Notes: generated from the sequence alone by a model not told the origin. Counted from the stretch's first letter, positions 24,789 to 34,800 are shown. The stretch: DNA of 35,017 nt from Porphyromonadaceae bacterium UBA7332 (GCA_002471225.1 DKPO01000033.1:1-35017), one strand, 5' to 3'. Program-made: numbers and translations.

Positions 24789-25613
24789 ATGATTTGTTTC
24801 CCAAATGCAAAAATAAATATAGGTTTGAATATTGTAAGTAAACGTCCGGACGGATATCATAATCTGGAGACGCTTTTTTACCCTATAGATGTATGTGATG
24901 CATTAGAAATTATAGATGGTCCGGAGATTAAAGAGACCCGGTTGTATAATTATGGAGTAAAGCTGGAGAGTTCTTCTGAAGATAATTTAGTAATGAAGGC
25001 TTACCGAAAAGTGAATGAGAGGTTTGCACTGCCTCCTTTAGAAATTCATTTGCGAAAAAATATACCTTTCGGGGCTGGTTTAGGCGGAGGTTCGGCAGAT
25101 GCTGCTTTCATGATCAGATTGCTTAACGATAAGTTTGAGCTGGGTATGCGTATTGAAGAAATGGAGCAGATTGCTTCGGGTATCGGAGCGGATGTGCCAT
25201 TTTTTATTGCAAATAAACCTGTTTATGCAACAGGAATCGGGGATGAGTTTGAAGAGATTGATTTTTCTTTGAAGGGCTATTTCTTAGTTCTGATTAAACC
25301 GGATGTCAGTGTATCTACGCCGGAAGCATACAGTATGGTCAAGCCTCAGGAACCAGTTGAGAATATCCGGGATATTGTGAAGAAACCAATCGGTGAATGG
25401 AAAGATGTATTGGTGAATGATTTTGAGTTGAGCGTATTTACGAAAAAGCCTGTGATCGGCGAGATCAAAGAAAGATTGTATGAAGCGGGTGCATTGTATG
25501 CGTCTATGTCCGGTTCGGGTTCATCTGTGTTCGGAATCTTTAAATCCGAAATATCGGTAGAGGGTCTGAAAGAGGAATTTGCTGCGTTCGGTGTATGTAT
25601 TCCTTTGAATTAG
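24789..25613 (+). CDS. ispE: 4-diphosphocytidyl-2-C-methyl-D-erythritol kinase
   Basis: Phosphorylates CDP-methylerythritol in the MEP pathway of isoprenoid synthesis. The 274-residue GHMP kinase starts MICFPNAKINIGLNIVSKRP, the usual start in Bacteroidales, with the phosphate-binding loop in IPFGAGLGGGSADAAF (around residues 91-106) and the C-terminal ASMSGSGSSVFGIF. The catalytic Asp is in GADVPFF. It is slightly shorter than the Escherichia coli enzyme but complete. It lies 66 bp before recQ, which has its own promoter. Confidence 0.95.
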   Translation: MICFPNAKINIGLNIVSKRPDGYHNLETLFYPIDVCDALEIIDGPEIKETRLYNYGVKLESSSEDNLVMKAYRKVNERFALPPLEIHLRKNIPFGAGLGGGSADAAFMIRLLNDKFELGMRIEEMEQIASGIGADVPFFIANKPVYATGIGDEFEEIDFSLKGYFLVLIKPDVSVSTPEAYSMVKPQEPVENIRDIVKKPIGEWKDVLVNDFELSVFTKKPVIGEIKERLYEAGALYASMSGSGSSVFGIFKSEISVEGLKEEFAAFGVCIPLN

Positions 25614-25649
25614 GATGCGGGAAAATCTCCGGCTCTCAGATTCTTTGTT

Positions 25650-25657
25650 TATCTTTG
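25650..25657 (+). promoter_or_regulatory. Candidate -7 box of recQ
   Basis: TATCTTTG, a full TAnnTTTG match, 22 bp before the ATG at 25680. The predicted transcription start (about 25663) is nearly on top of the upstream TTG codon at 25668, favouring the ATG start of recQ. Confidence 0.5.
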
Positions 25658-25679
25658 AACGCATAAATTGAATTCAGAT

Positions 25680-27803
25680 ATGACGGATATAAATCAGTTA
25701 TTGAAAAAATATTTTGGTTATGATTCTTTTCGTCCGGGGCAAGAGACTATCATACATCATATCCTGCAAGGGAAAGATGCTTTGGTGTTAATGCCTACGG
25801 GAGGGGGGAAGTCTGTATGTTATCAGATTCCGGCTCTGGCTCTTAACGGAACTGCAATCGTAATCTCTCCTTTACTTTCTCTGATGAAAGATCAGGTAGA
25901 TACACTTCGGGAGAATGGTATCCTGGCCTATGCGCTGAATAGTATGCAGGGAGAGGATGAAAATAAAAAGATCAGACAACTTTGTATTGAAGGGAAAGTA
26001 AAACTATTATATATTTCGCCGGAAAAATTATTGGCGGAGATGGACTGGCTGTTGAGACAGATGACCATCTCTCTTTTTGCTATCGACGAGGCTCATTGTA
26101 TTTCGCAATGGGGACACGATTTTCGTCAGGAGTATACAAGACTTGCGCAAATAAAGGAGAAATACCCGAATACGCCGATTGTGGCTTTGACGGCAACGGC
26201 AGATAAGTTGACGAGAGAAGATATTATATCTCAGTTAGCTTTGAATAATCCGGAGACCTTTATTTCTTCTTTTGACAGACCCAATCTGAGTTTGCGTGTA
26301 GTCAAAGGATTAAATAAAAAGCAGAAGCTACAGGCTATTGTCGACTTTATAGACCGGCATCCCCGCCAATCGGGAATTATCTATTGTATGAGTCGTCAGA
26401 AGACGGAGGATATAGCTCGCGAACTTGAAGAATATGGTATTCATACGGGCGTTTATCATGCCGGTCTCTCTCCCGAAGAACGGGAATTTGCACAGAATCG
26501 TTTTCTGAATGATGAAATACAGGTTATGTGCGCGACGGTTGCTTTCGGTATGGGTATCGATAAATCCAATGTTCGTTGGGTAATTCATTACAATATGCCT
26601 AAAAGTATGGAGTCTTATTACCAGGAAATCGGACGTGCGGGCAGGGATGGAATGAACTCGGATACGTTATTGTTTTATTCGTTGGGCGATCTGATCATGT
26701 TAAGTAAATTTGCCAATGAAAGTGGGCAACGAGAGCTTAATCTGGAGAAACTTACCCGAATGCAGCAATATGCAGAAGCCGATATCTGTCGTCGCAGGGT
26801 TTTGTTGAGTTATTTCGGGGAAGAAATGGCTAATGATTGTGGTAACTGCGATGTTTGTAAAAATCCACCGGAACGTTTTGATGCAACCATCCTGGTACAA
26901 AAAGCATTGAGTGCGGTTGCAAGAACCAATCAGGAAGTAGGGATGAATATGCTGATTGATATTTTGAGAGGTTCACATAAAGCGGAAATAGCAGAAAGAG
27001 GTTACGATAAAATCAAAACCTTTGGAGCGGGTGTGGCCGTATCTTTTAAAGATTGGCAGGCTTATATGCTTCAGATGCTTCAGATTGGTTTTATAGAGAT
27101 TGCTTACAATGACGGAAATACGTTAAAGATTACTTCTTTGGGCTGGAAGGTACTGAAAGGTGAGACGGTCGCGGTTTTGGCGATGCTTAAACCGGAGGAC
27201 TTCGAAAAGAAAAAACGTACAACGAAAGGCAAGCGCTTATCATCGTCTACGCGTGTGCTTAGTGATGAAGAACAATTATTTGAATCATTACGTAAGTTGC
27301 GTATGCAATTTGCGACTATGGAGGATGTTCCGGCTTATGCGATCTTTACCGATAAGGCTTTGTCTGAAATGGTAGATACGAAACCGACATCGTTGATAAG
27401 TTTCTCTAACATATCCGGGGTGTCGGAAGTGAAACTGCGTAAGTATGGTGAGGAGTTTGTTGATCTGATCCGCAAAGAGATCGGAAAGAAAAGGGAGAAA
27501 GGCGATACGTACTTGCTGACGCTTGAATGTATCCGCAAGGGAATGACTGTTGAAGAAATTGCTGCTTTCAGAAATATGCAGCCGACAACGGTTTATTCGC
27601 ATATCGCTCAACTGATTCAGATTGACTTATTCAATGACTGGCAATCCTTTGTGAACCAATCAGAAGTGGAGCGAGTTAAGTATGAATTGGAGAAAAGAAG
27701 CGGATCAACTGAGTTGAAACCCATCTATGAAGGTTTAAACGGAGATGTTGAATACGGAAAAATACGTTTAGCTTTGGCTATTATAGCTAAGGAAATGGCT
27801 TGA
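25680..27803 (+). CDS. recQ: ATP-dependent DNA helicase RecQ
   Basis: A 3'-5' helicase acting in recombination and fork repair. The 707-residue protein has Walker A PTGGGKS (39-45), DEAHCISQWGHDFR (136-149), motif VI with EIGRAGRDG, the RQC Zn site (CRRRVLLSYFGEEMANDCGN then CDVC), a winged helix, an HRDC domain (roughly 510-590, AYAIFTDKALSEM) and an extra C-terminal helix-turn-helix region (LECIRKGMTVEEIAAFRNM). The last part makes it about 100 residues longer than Escherichia coli RecQ, as usual in Bacteroidota. I use the ATG at 25680; the longer frame begins with TTG at 25668, too near the predicted transcription start. Confidence 0.95.
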   Translation: MTDINQLLKKYFGYDSFRPGQETIIHHILQGKDALVLMPTGGGKSVCYQIPALALNGTAIVISPLLSLMKDQVDTLRENGILAYALNSMQGEDENKKIRQLCIEGKVKLLYISPEKLLAEMDWLLRQMTISLFAIDEAHCISQWGHDFRQEYTRLAQIKEKYPNTPIVALTATADKLTREDIISQLALNNPETFISSFDRPNLSLRVVKGLNKKQKLQAIVDFIDRHPRQSGIIYCMSRQKTEDIARELEEYGIHTGVYHAGLSPEEREFAQNRFLNDEIQVMCATVAFGMGIDKSNVRWVIHYNMPKSMESYYQEIGRAGRDGMNSDTLLFYSLGDLIMLSKFANESGQRELNLEKLTRMQQYAEADICRRRVLLSYFGEEMANDCGNCDVCKNPPERFDATILVQKALSAVARTNQEVGMNMLIDILRGSHKAEIAERGYDKIKTFGAGVAVSFKDWQAYMLQMLQIGFIEIAYNDGNTLKITSLGWKVLKGETVAVLAMLKPEDFEKKKRTTKGKRLSSSTRVLSDEEQLFESLRKLRMQFATMEDVPAYAIFTDKALSEMVDTKPTSLISFSNISGVSEVKLRKYGEEFVDLIRKEIGKKREKGDTYLLTLECIRKGMTVEEIAAFRNMQPTTVYSHIAQLIQIDLFNDWQSFVNQSEVERVKYELEKRSGSTELKPIYEGLNGDVEYGKIRLALAIIAKEMA

Positions 27804-27816
27804 TAAAATAAAAATC

Positions 27817-27851
27817 AGAGCCCGGCAGGAGATGACTGTCGGGCTCTTTTT
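27817..27851 (+). terminator. Rho-independent terminator of recQ
   Basis: A 12-bp GC-rich stem (27817-27828 with 27836-27847, one G-U pair) with a 7-nt loop and a run of five T residues. It separates the core-type recQ from the restriction-modification locus. Confidence 0.93.
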
Positions 27852-27960
27852 GTCTTTAACAGTGCCTCTCTTTCCGCGACCGATCTTCAACTTATCCCGG
27901 GGGGATTGTCTGTGAGATCGTTTATTTATCCCACCTTCATGTTTTAAGCGCAAAAAAATA

Positions 27961-27968
27961 TATATTTG
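27961..27968 (+). promoter_or_regulatory. Candidate -7 box of the hsdMSR locus
   Basis: TATATTTG, a full TAnnTTTG match, 40 bp before the hsdM ATG. The -33 region has only TTTT (27942-27945) at a short spacing. Confidence 0.5.
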
Positions 27969-28008
27969 TAAATAGAAATATTTAAGCAAATAAAAAAAAG
28001 AAATATAT

Positions 28009-30351
28009 ATGAATCATTCAGCCCATAATAGTTTGGTATCATTCATCTGGTCTATAGCCGATGACTGTCTGCGCGATGTTTACGTACGTGGTAAATACCG
28101 CGATGTAATTCTCCCGATGGTAGTTCTTCGTCGCCTGGACTCTCTGCTTGAAACAACCAAAGAGCAGGTGATGGAAGAGCTGCGTTTCCAGACCGAAGAG
28201 ATGGAACTTGCCGAGCCCGATCCTAAAGCACTTGCCGATGCTTCAGGCTATGTATTCTACAACACAAGCAAATGGACACTCCAACGCCTGTTTGATACAG
28301 CAACCAATAGCCAGCAGATCCTCGAATCCAACTTTATGGACTATCTGAACGGATTCAGTGCCAATGTCAAAGAGATCATTGACCGCTTTAAACTCCGCAG
28401 TCAGATCCGTCATATGGCAAATAAAGATGTATTGCTCAATGTGCTCGAAAAGTTTACTTCACCCGAAATCAATCTGACAAATATCGAGAAACCCGATCCT
28501 TCCGGACGTGTCCTTCCTGCGCTTTCCAATCTTGGAATGGGATACGTATTCGAAGAACTGATCCGTAAGTTTAATGAAGAAAACAACGAAGAGGCCGGAG
28601 AGCACTTTACACCGCGCGAAGTGATTGATCTGATGACCCATCTGGTTTTCGAACCCGTTAAGGACAATCTTCCTGAGGTGATCACTATCTACGACCCTGC
28701 TTGTGGATCGGGAGGTATGCTTACCGAAAGTCAGGACTTTATTACTGAACGCTACGAAAACGTATCGGCAAACTACGTATATCTCTATGGTAAGGAAATC
28801 AATGACGAAACCTATGCCATTTGTAAATCCGATATGATGATTAAGGGCAATGATCCCGAAAATATCCGTTGCGGTTCGACACTGGCTACGGATGAATTTG
28901 CCGGCAAAACGTTTGACTTTATGCTCTCTAATCCGCCATACGGTAAATCCTGGGCTACAGAACAAAAATACATCAAAGACGGCAAAGAGATCATTGATCC
29001 GCGTTTCGAAGTAACTCTCTCTGATTTCCGGGGCGAACCCTCTGTAGTCGATGCTACACCGCGTTCAAGCGACGGACAATTACTCTTCCTCATGGAGATG
29101 GTCAGCAAGATGAAACCGCTTACCGTCAATCCGCGGGGCAGTCGCATAGCATCCGTACACAACGGATCGAGCTTGTTTACCGGCGATGCAGGTGGGGGCG
29201 AAAGCAATATCCGTCGTTACATTATCGAAAATGATCTTCTCGAAGCAATTATCCAGATGCCGAACAACCTGTTCTACAATACGGGTATCACAACCTATAT
29301 CTGGTTACTCTCAAACAATAAGTCCGCCGCGCGCAAAGGCAAGGTGCAGCTTATTGATGCAAGCGATCTGTATGAAAAATTACGCAAAAATTTAGGCAAT
29401 AAGAACTGCGAATTCACAGCCGCTAATATTCGTCAGATCATGGAGTGTTATGATACGATGGCGAACACCGAAAAATCAGACACCCTTAAGCTGGGCAGCC
29501 TTGTGTTCGATAACAGTGATTTTGGCTATTATAAAGTGACTATTGAGCGACCAAAGCGTCTGGCAGCTCAGTTTACTGCAGAAGCTGTCGAAGAACTTCG
29601 TTTCGATAAATCCGTGCGTGAACCTATGAAATGGGCTTATGCCAAATGGGGCGAATCCATTTACAACTCACTGAAAGATCATGAGAAAGCCATCGTTAGC
29701 TGGTGCGAAGACAATGGCTTTGAATTGAACAATCGTACACGTAAAGCCTTGTTCGATAAAATCACCTGGATCAAGTGCCGCGATTTGCGCGATAGAGCAC
29801 AGGGTCTTATGCAAGCCATCGGCACGGATCGTTTCACCGACTTCAATCGCTTTGTTGTATTGTTTGATGCCGAACTCAAAAAGGTGGGTGTGAAACTCAC
29901 TGCAAGCGAACGTAATACAATCCTGAATGCCATTACCCAGTACGACGAAACGGCCGAAAAGGTAATCCGTAAAATCCATAAAATAGCGGGTGATAAGTTG
30001 CAGACTCTTCTTGACGAACTTCAATGCTCCGAAAGTCAGTTGCCCGATTACGGCTATTTCCCGACGGGTAAAAAAGGAGAGTTTATCGAATATGACACCG
30101 AGAGTGATCTGCGCGATACAGAATCCGTTCCGCTTAAAGAAGATATCCATGCCTATTTCGTTCGCGAAGTCAAACCGCATGTACCCGAAGCCTGGATCAA
30201 TATAGGGGCTACAAAGATTGGTTACGAAATTTCATTCAATAAATATTTCTATCGTCACAAACCGCTTCGCTCGATCGAGGAAGTTGCACGCGATATTCTC
30301 GAACTCGAACGTCAAAGCGATGGGCTGATTAACGAGATTCTCGGATTGTAA
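28009..30351 (+). CDS. hsdM: Type I restriction-modification system, methyltransferase subunit HsdM, long form
   Basis: The DNA adenine methyltransferase subunit; with HsdS it methylates the target, and with HsdR it restricts unmodified DNA. Residues 8-150 form the HsdM N-terminal helical domain (SLVSFIWSIADDCLRDVYVR). The SAM-binding motif I is DPACGSGG (229-236) and catalytic motif IV is NPPY (308-311), after GEHFTPREV (198-205). At 780 residues it is far longer than the roughly 500 residues of classical HsdM. Residues beyond about 500 make an extra helical domain ending in ISFNKYFYRHKPLRSIEEVA, likely contacting HsdS. Codon use is richer in G and C at third positions than in recQ just upstream, suggesting transfer. 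Confidence 0.95.
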   Translation: MNHSAHNSLVSFIWSIADDCLRDVYVRGKYRDVILPMVVLRRLDSLLETTKEQVMEELRFQTEEMELAEPDPKALADASGYVFYNTSKWTLQRLFDTATNSQQILESNFMDYLNGFSANVKEIIDRFKLRSQIRHMANKDVLLNVLEKFTSPEINLTNIEKPDPSGRVLPALSNLGMGYVFEELIRKFNEENNEEAGEHFTPREVIDLMTHLVFEPVKDNLPEVITIYDPACGSGGMLTESQDFITERYENVSANYVYLYGKEINDETYAICKSDMMIKGNDPENIRCGSTLATDEFAGKTFDFMLSNPPYGKSWATEQKYIKDGKEIIDPRFEVTLSDFRGEPSVVDATPRSSDGQLLFLMEMVSKMKPLTVNPRGSRIASVHNGSSLFTGDAGGGESNIRRYIIENDLLEAIIQMPNNLFYNTGITTYIWLLSNNKSAARKGKVQLIDASDLYEKLRKNLGNKNCEFTAANIRQIMECYDTMANTEKSDTLKLGSLVFDNSDFGYYKVTIERPKRLAAQFTAEAVEELRFDKSVREPMKWAYAKWGESIYNSLKDHEKAIVSWCEDNGFELNNRTRKALFDKITWIKCRDLRDRAQGLMQAIGTDRFTDFNRFVVLFDAELKKVGVKLTASERNTILNAITQYDETAEKVIRKIHKIAGDKLQTLLDELQCSESQLPDYGYFPTGKKGEFIEYDTESDLRDTESVPLKEDIHAYFVREVKPHVPEAWINIGATKIGYEISFNKYFYRHKPLRSIEEVARDILELERQSDGLINEILGL

Positions 30352-30410
30352 GGAAGTGAAAGGATAAATAGTTTTATCATACTTCTGATGAAAACATATA
30401 AAAAAATGCG

Positions 30411-30470
30411 ATTTTCTTTATATGAAATAGCTGTCATATAAAGAAAACTGGATTTTCTTTACATGATATG
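30411..30470 (+). promoter_or_regulatory. Triple-segment element with alternative hairpins in the hsdM-hsdS spacer
   Basis: Segment 1 (30412-30425, TTTTCTTTATATGA) is perfectly complementary over 14 bp to segment 2 (30434-30447). Segment 3 (30453-30466, TTTTCTTTACATGA) repeats segment 1 with one change and can pair with segment 2 instead, across a 5-nt loop. The two pairings exclude each other. It could be an attenuator-type RNA switch or a cluster of three protein-binding half-sites spaced 41 bp apart. Confidence 0.5.
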
Positions 30471-30510
30471 TACCCAACAACCCGTTTTCGGGTACACGTT
30501 TTTCTTATTT
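30470..30510 (+). terminator. Terminator-like hairpin upstream of hsdS
   Basis: Compact stem ACCCG-TTTT-CGGGT (30480-30493), alternatively GTACCC/GGGTAC (30470-30475 with 30490-30495), followed by TTTTTCTTATTT (30499-30510). It lies inside the hsdM-hsdS spacer, so it would lower or gate read-through into hsdS and hsdR. The short stem makes it a moderate terminator at best. Confidence 0.5.
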
Positions 30511-30527
30511 AATTCTTAAAAAAAACT

Positions 30528-31820
30528 ATGCAACAATACGAGCAATATAAAGATAGCGGTATCGATTGGATCGGTCAAATTCCGGCGCATTGGGAGGTGA
30601 AGAGGTTGAAGAATTTATTTAGCTATGGAAAAGGACTAAATATAACAAAAGAAAATCTTCAAGATACAGGAGTTTCAGTTATCAATTATGGACAAGTTCA
30701 TTCAAAATTGAATTTAGGTACAGGTGTAAATGAAAATATAATTAAATATGTAAGTAAAGATTATTTAATGTCTGATAAGAAATCTCTTGTCAGATGTAAT
30801 GATTTTATCTTTGCTGATACATCTGAAGATATATTAGGCGTAGGTAATTGCGCATTTATTGATATTGAATCTGAAATATTCGCGGGTTATCATACTATTG
30901 TGTTAAAAGCTATAACTGATGAGCCAAAGAAATATTTAGCATATCTTTTTTTAACAGATATGTGGCGATCACAACTTCGTTCAAAGGTTGCTGGTATTAA
31001 GGTTTATAGTGTCACGAAATCAATTTTAAATACAACTACCGTTATCCTTCCTCCCCTCGCTGAACAAAAAGCAATAGCCAATTTTCTCGACACAAAGTGC
31101 GAGCAGATTGATCGGGCTGTCGCGCAAAAAGAGAAGGTGGTTGAGTTGCTTAACGAGCGCAGACAAATCCTTATTCAACGTGCGGTAACGCGTGGTCTCA
31201 ATCCCGATGTCGAGCTACGTGATAGCGGTATCGATTGGATCGGACAAATTCCGGCGCATTGGGAGGTGAAGAGGTTGAAGAATGTGATATCTCAATTAAT
31301 TATTAAAGAACAGAGTATTAATAGTTCATTAATGTATATAGGAATGGAAAATATAGAATCTTGGACTGGGAAATACATTTTAACCGAATCGACAGTAGAG
31401 GGTTTAGCTAACCGATTTTACAAAGGAAATATATTATTCGGAAAGTTAAGACCATATTTAGCAAAAGTGTTTTTGGCAGAAAATGAAGGTATATGTTCAA
31501 CTGAATTTATGGTTTTTGATGCAAGGGAAAACAACGAAAACTATATTCAGAAACTTTTAATTTCATCGGATTTTATATCTATAGTAAATGCATCAACCTA
31601 TGGCTCAAAAATGCCAAGAGCAAGCGTAGAGTTTATAAATAATACATTTCTTCCTCTCCCTCCCCTCGCTGAACAAACAGCAATAGCCGAATACCTCGAT
31701 AATGTAAACGAGAAAATCGATCGTGCGATTGTGTTAAAACGCGAAGAGATAGAGAAACTCAAAGAATACAAACAAACACTGATTAATTCCGCCGTAACAG
31801 GTAAAATTAAAATAGCATAA
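30528..31820 (+). CDS. hsdS: Type I restriction-modification system, specificity subunit HsdS
   Basis: The 430-residue DNA-recognition subunit that gives both HsdM and HsdR their sequence specificity. It has the classical two-fold layout: a leader DSGIDWIGQIPAHWEVKRLK (from residue 9), target recognition domain 1 (about 30-174), a conserved helix starting LPPLAEQKAIANFLD, a second copy of the same leader (from residue 232), recognition domain 2 (about 253-377), and a second helix starting LPPLAEQTAIAEYLD. The two leaders are 62/63 identical in DNA. The recognition domains are AT-rich and unlike each other, so the target is bipartite and asymmetric. hsdR starts 4 bp after the stop codon. Confidence 0.95.
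   Translation: MQQYEQYKDSGIDWIGQIPAHWEVKRLKNLFSYGKGLNITKENLQDTGVSVINYGQVHSKLNLGTGVNENIIKYVSKDYLMSDKKSLVRCNDFIFADTSEDILGVGNCAFIDIESEIFAGYHTIVLKAITDEPKKYLAYLFLTDMWRSQLRSKVAGIKVYSVTKSILNTTTVILPPLAEQKAIANFLDTKCEQIDRAVAQKEKVVELLNERRQILIQRAVTRGLNPDVELRDSGIDWIGQIPAHWEVKRLKNVISQLIIKEQSINSSLMYIGMENIESWTGKYILTESTVEGLANRFYKGNILFGKLRPYLAKVFLAENEGICSTEFMVFDARENNENYIQKLLISSDFISIVNASTYGSKMPRASVEFINNTFLPLPPLAEQTAIAEYLDNVNEKIDRAIVLKREEIEKLKEYKQTLINSAVTGKIKIA
30552..30614 (+). repeat. 63-bp direct repeat, hsdS leader copy 1
   Basis: Identical to 31221-31283 except for one base (T at 30575, A at 31244). It encodes DSGIDWIGQIPAHWEVKRLK and lies just before target recognition domain 1. Confidence 0.95.
31050..31079 (+). 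repeat. 30-bp direct repeat, hsdS helix copy 1
   Basis: Matches 31659-31688 at 29 of 30 positions. It encodes the PPLAEQKAIA start of the first conserved helix, just after target recognition domain 1. Confidence 0.9.
31221..31283 (+). repeat. 63-bp direct repeat, hsdS leader copy 2
   Basis: Second copy of the leader repeat, just before target recognition domain 2; 62/63 identical to 30552-30614. Confidence 0.95.
31659..31688 (+). repeat. 30-bp direct repeat, hsdS helix copy 2
   Basis: Second copy of the helix repeat (29/30 identical to 31050-31079), just after target recognition domain 2. Confidence 0.9.
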
Positions 31821-31824
31821 CACC

Positions 31825-34800
31825 ATGACATCTAATACGACCGAACAAGCATTGGAGAATTTGATACAGAAAACCCTCACGGGTTATAGTATCGACGAGT
31901 TGAAACAAGAAGGCGTATCCGAAAGCGGTGAAAATTCGGAAGGCTATCTGGCAGGGAAAGGCTATTATATAGGCTTTCCCGATCACTTCGATATGCAATT
32001 TGCTGTTGATCAGATCCGCCTGTGGCACTTCCTGCAAACCTCGCAACCCGAAGAGTTTGCCAAGCTTCAGAAAACTGCCGACTATCGCCAGCGCTTTCTG
32101 ACTGTGCTCGATCGGAAAATCCGTAAATACGGCATTCTCCACTTACTCAAAACAGGCATTGAGGTAGAAGATTCCCACTTCAGTCTGTTCTTTGTTCCTC
32201 CCGTTGCGTCAAGCAGTGATGAGGTGAAGCGTCGTTTCAGACAAAACCAGTTCAGCCTTACGCGCCAGGTGCGCTACAACCGCAACCACCCGTTGCAGGA
32301 GATTGATATGGTCTTGTTTCTCAACGGACTGCCTGTTGCTACTTTCGAACTCAAAAATCCATGGACAGGACAAACGGCTCGTGTCAATGGCATACGCCAG
32401 TACAAACAGGATCGCGATCCTGCTCAACCCTTGCTTCAGTTCGGTCGGTGCCTCGTACACTTTGCTATGGATACCGATGAGGTGTATATGACTACACGTC
32501 TGCGCGGAAAAGATACATTCTTCCTGCCTTTCAATAAAGGGTTTAATCATGGCAAAGGCAATCCTCCGAACCCTTACGGACATAAAACGGCTTATATGTG
32601 GGAAGATATACTCACACGTGAGAGTCTGGCCAATATCATCCAGCACTTCGTGCGGATGAGCGGACAAAAGAAAGAACCGCTCGACAAGAAGACACTCTTT
32701 TTTCCGCGTTACCATCAGTTGGAGGTCGTGCGCAAACTGCTGACCGAAATCAGCAACAAGGGTACAGGCGGCACATACCTCATTCAGCACTCTGCCGGAT
32801 CGGGCAAATCCAACTCCATCACCTGGGCTGCCTATCAGCTGATCGAAGTCTATCGGACAGGCGAGACAGACAAGCCCATGTTTGATTCGGTCATCGTCGT
32901 GACCGATCGTAAGATCCTCGATAAACAGATAAGCAACAATATCAATCTCTTCTCCGAAGTACAGAATATTGTTGCTCATGCCGATACGTCCGCCGATCTT
33001 AAACGCAATCTCGAGAACGGCAAACGGATTATTATAACCACCATTCAGAAATTCCCGTTTATTGTCGATGGTATTGCTGACCTGAGCCAGAAGAATTTTG
33101 CCGTTATTATCGATGAAGCGCACAGCTCTCAGAGCGGTACGGCTGCCGACAATATGAACCGTTCGATCGGATCCGGCTCTGATAGCCTTACAGAAACCGA
33201 TACTGATACTTTCGACTGGCAGGAGGCTGTCCTTTCTACGATGCTTACACGCAAAATGCAGGGCAATGCCTCCTATATAGCTTTTACGGCAACCCCTAAA
33301 AACAGTACACTCGAACGATTCGGCACACAACAACCGGATGGCACTTACGTTCCCTTTCATCTCTATTCGATGAAGCAGGCTATCGAAGAAGAGTTTATCC
33401 TGGATGTACTGGCAAACTATACAACCTATAAGAGCTATTACGAGCTGGAGAAATCCATCGAAGAGAATCCGCTGTTCGAATCCGCACGTGCACAAAAGAA
33501 GCTACGCGCATTTGTCGAGCGCAACCCGCAGACCATACGCGTAAAAGCCGAGATTATGCTCGATCATTTTCTCAATCAGGTCGTACGCCGCAACAAACTC
33601 AAAGGCAAGGCTAAAGCCATGGTGGCTACTCAAAATATCGAATGTGCCATTGAGTACTACCGCGCCTTGCAAGACCTTTTGCGTGAGCGGGGCAACCCTT
33701 TCAAAATCCTCATTGCCTTTTCGGGCAAAAAGAAAGTCAACGGCATAGAGCTCACCGAAGACTCACTCAACGGTTTTGCCGGTAAAGATATCAACGAGAA
33801 ATTCGATACGGATGAATACCGTATGCTGGTAGTGGCAAACAAATTCCTTACCGGATTTGATCAACCCAAACTCACAGCTATGTATATCGACAAAAAGCTC
33901 AAAGATGTACTGGCTGTGCAAGCGCTCTCGCGACTCAATCGCGCAGCGCCTAAGTATGGCAAGAAAACCGAAGATCTCTTTATCCTCGATTTCTTTAACT
34001 CGACCGACGATATGAAGCGATCATTCGATCCGTTTTATACCGCTACCTCTCTCTCCGGTACAACCGATATCAGTGTGTTGGACAATCTGCGCGACGATCT
34101 CAACAACGCCGATATCTATGAATGGAGCGAAGTAGAATCGTTCTGTCAAAAATACTTCGACAATGCCGATGCCTCCGAGCTGAGTCCCATCATCGATACC
34201 GTAGCCGCACGTTTCAACGATGATCCCGATTTTACGGATGATGATAAGGCCGATTTCAAAATCAAAGCCAAGCAGTTTGTCAAAATATACGGACAGACCG
34301 CAGCACTCATACCCAATGAAGTCGTGAAATGGGAGTTACTCTTCTGGTTCCTCAAATTCCTGATCCCTAAACTGATTGTCCGCAATCCCGATCAGGATAA
34401 ACTTGACGAATTACTCGATTCGATAGATCTCTCGACCTACGGACTCGAACGTGTTAAGCTTAACCAAACCATAGAGCTCGATGAAACCGAAGCTACCGTA
34501 GATCCTCAAAATCCCGGAATACGTGGCGTACATACAAAGGAAGAAGATAAAGATCCTCTGGATATGATTATCAAAAGTTTCAACGAACGATACTTTCAGG
34601 GATGGGATGCCACACCCGAAGAGCAAAGGGTCAAGTTCGTAAACATAGCCAGACACATGCAGGCTCACCCGGACTTCGTGTCGAAATTCGTAAACAATAT
34701 CGACAGCCAAACCCGCGAACTCGCCTTCGAAAAGATCTTCAACGAAGTGATGAACAAACAGCGTCGTGCCGAACTGGAACTCTACAAACAAATTGCTCAG

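Noticed and set aside
25668..25679. TTG start of recQ four codons upstream
   Set aside because: It lies almost at the predicted transcription start, and the ATG at 25680 begins the normal RecQ N-terminus.
28459..28965. 168-codon open frame on the minus strand inside hsdM
   Set aside because: It covers the SAM-binding motif of hsdM on the other strand and has no promoter or recognisable domain.
30552..31283. 63-bp repeats as ends of a mobile element
   Set aside because: They encode conserved parts of HsdS in frame, lie in direct orientation inside the gene, and enclose no transposase.
32209..33495. 428-codon open frame on the minus strand inside hsdR
   Set aside because: It is antisense to the helicase domain with all motifs in the + frame; long antisense frames are expected in G+C-rich coding DNA, and its translation shows no family pattern.
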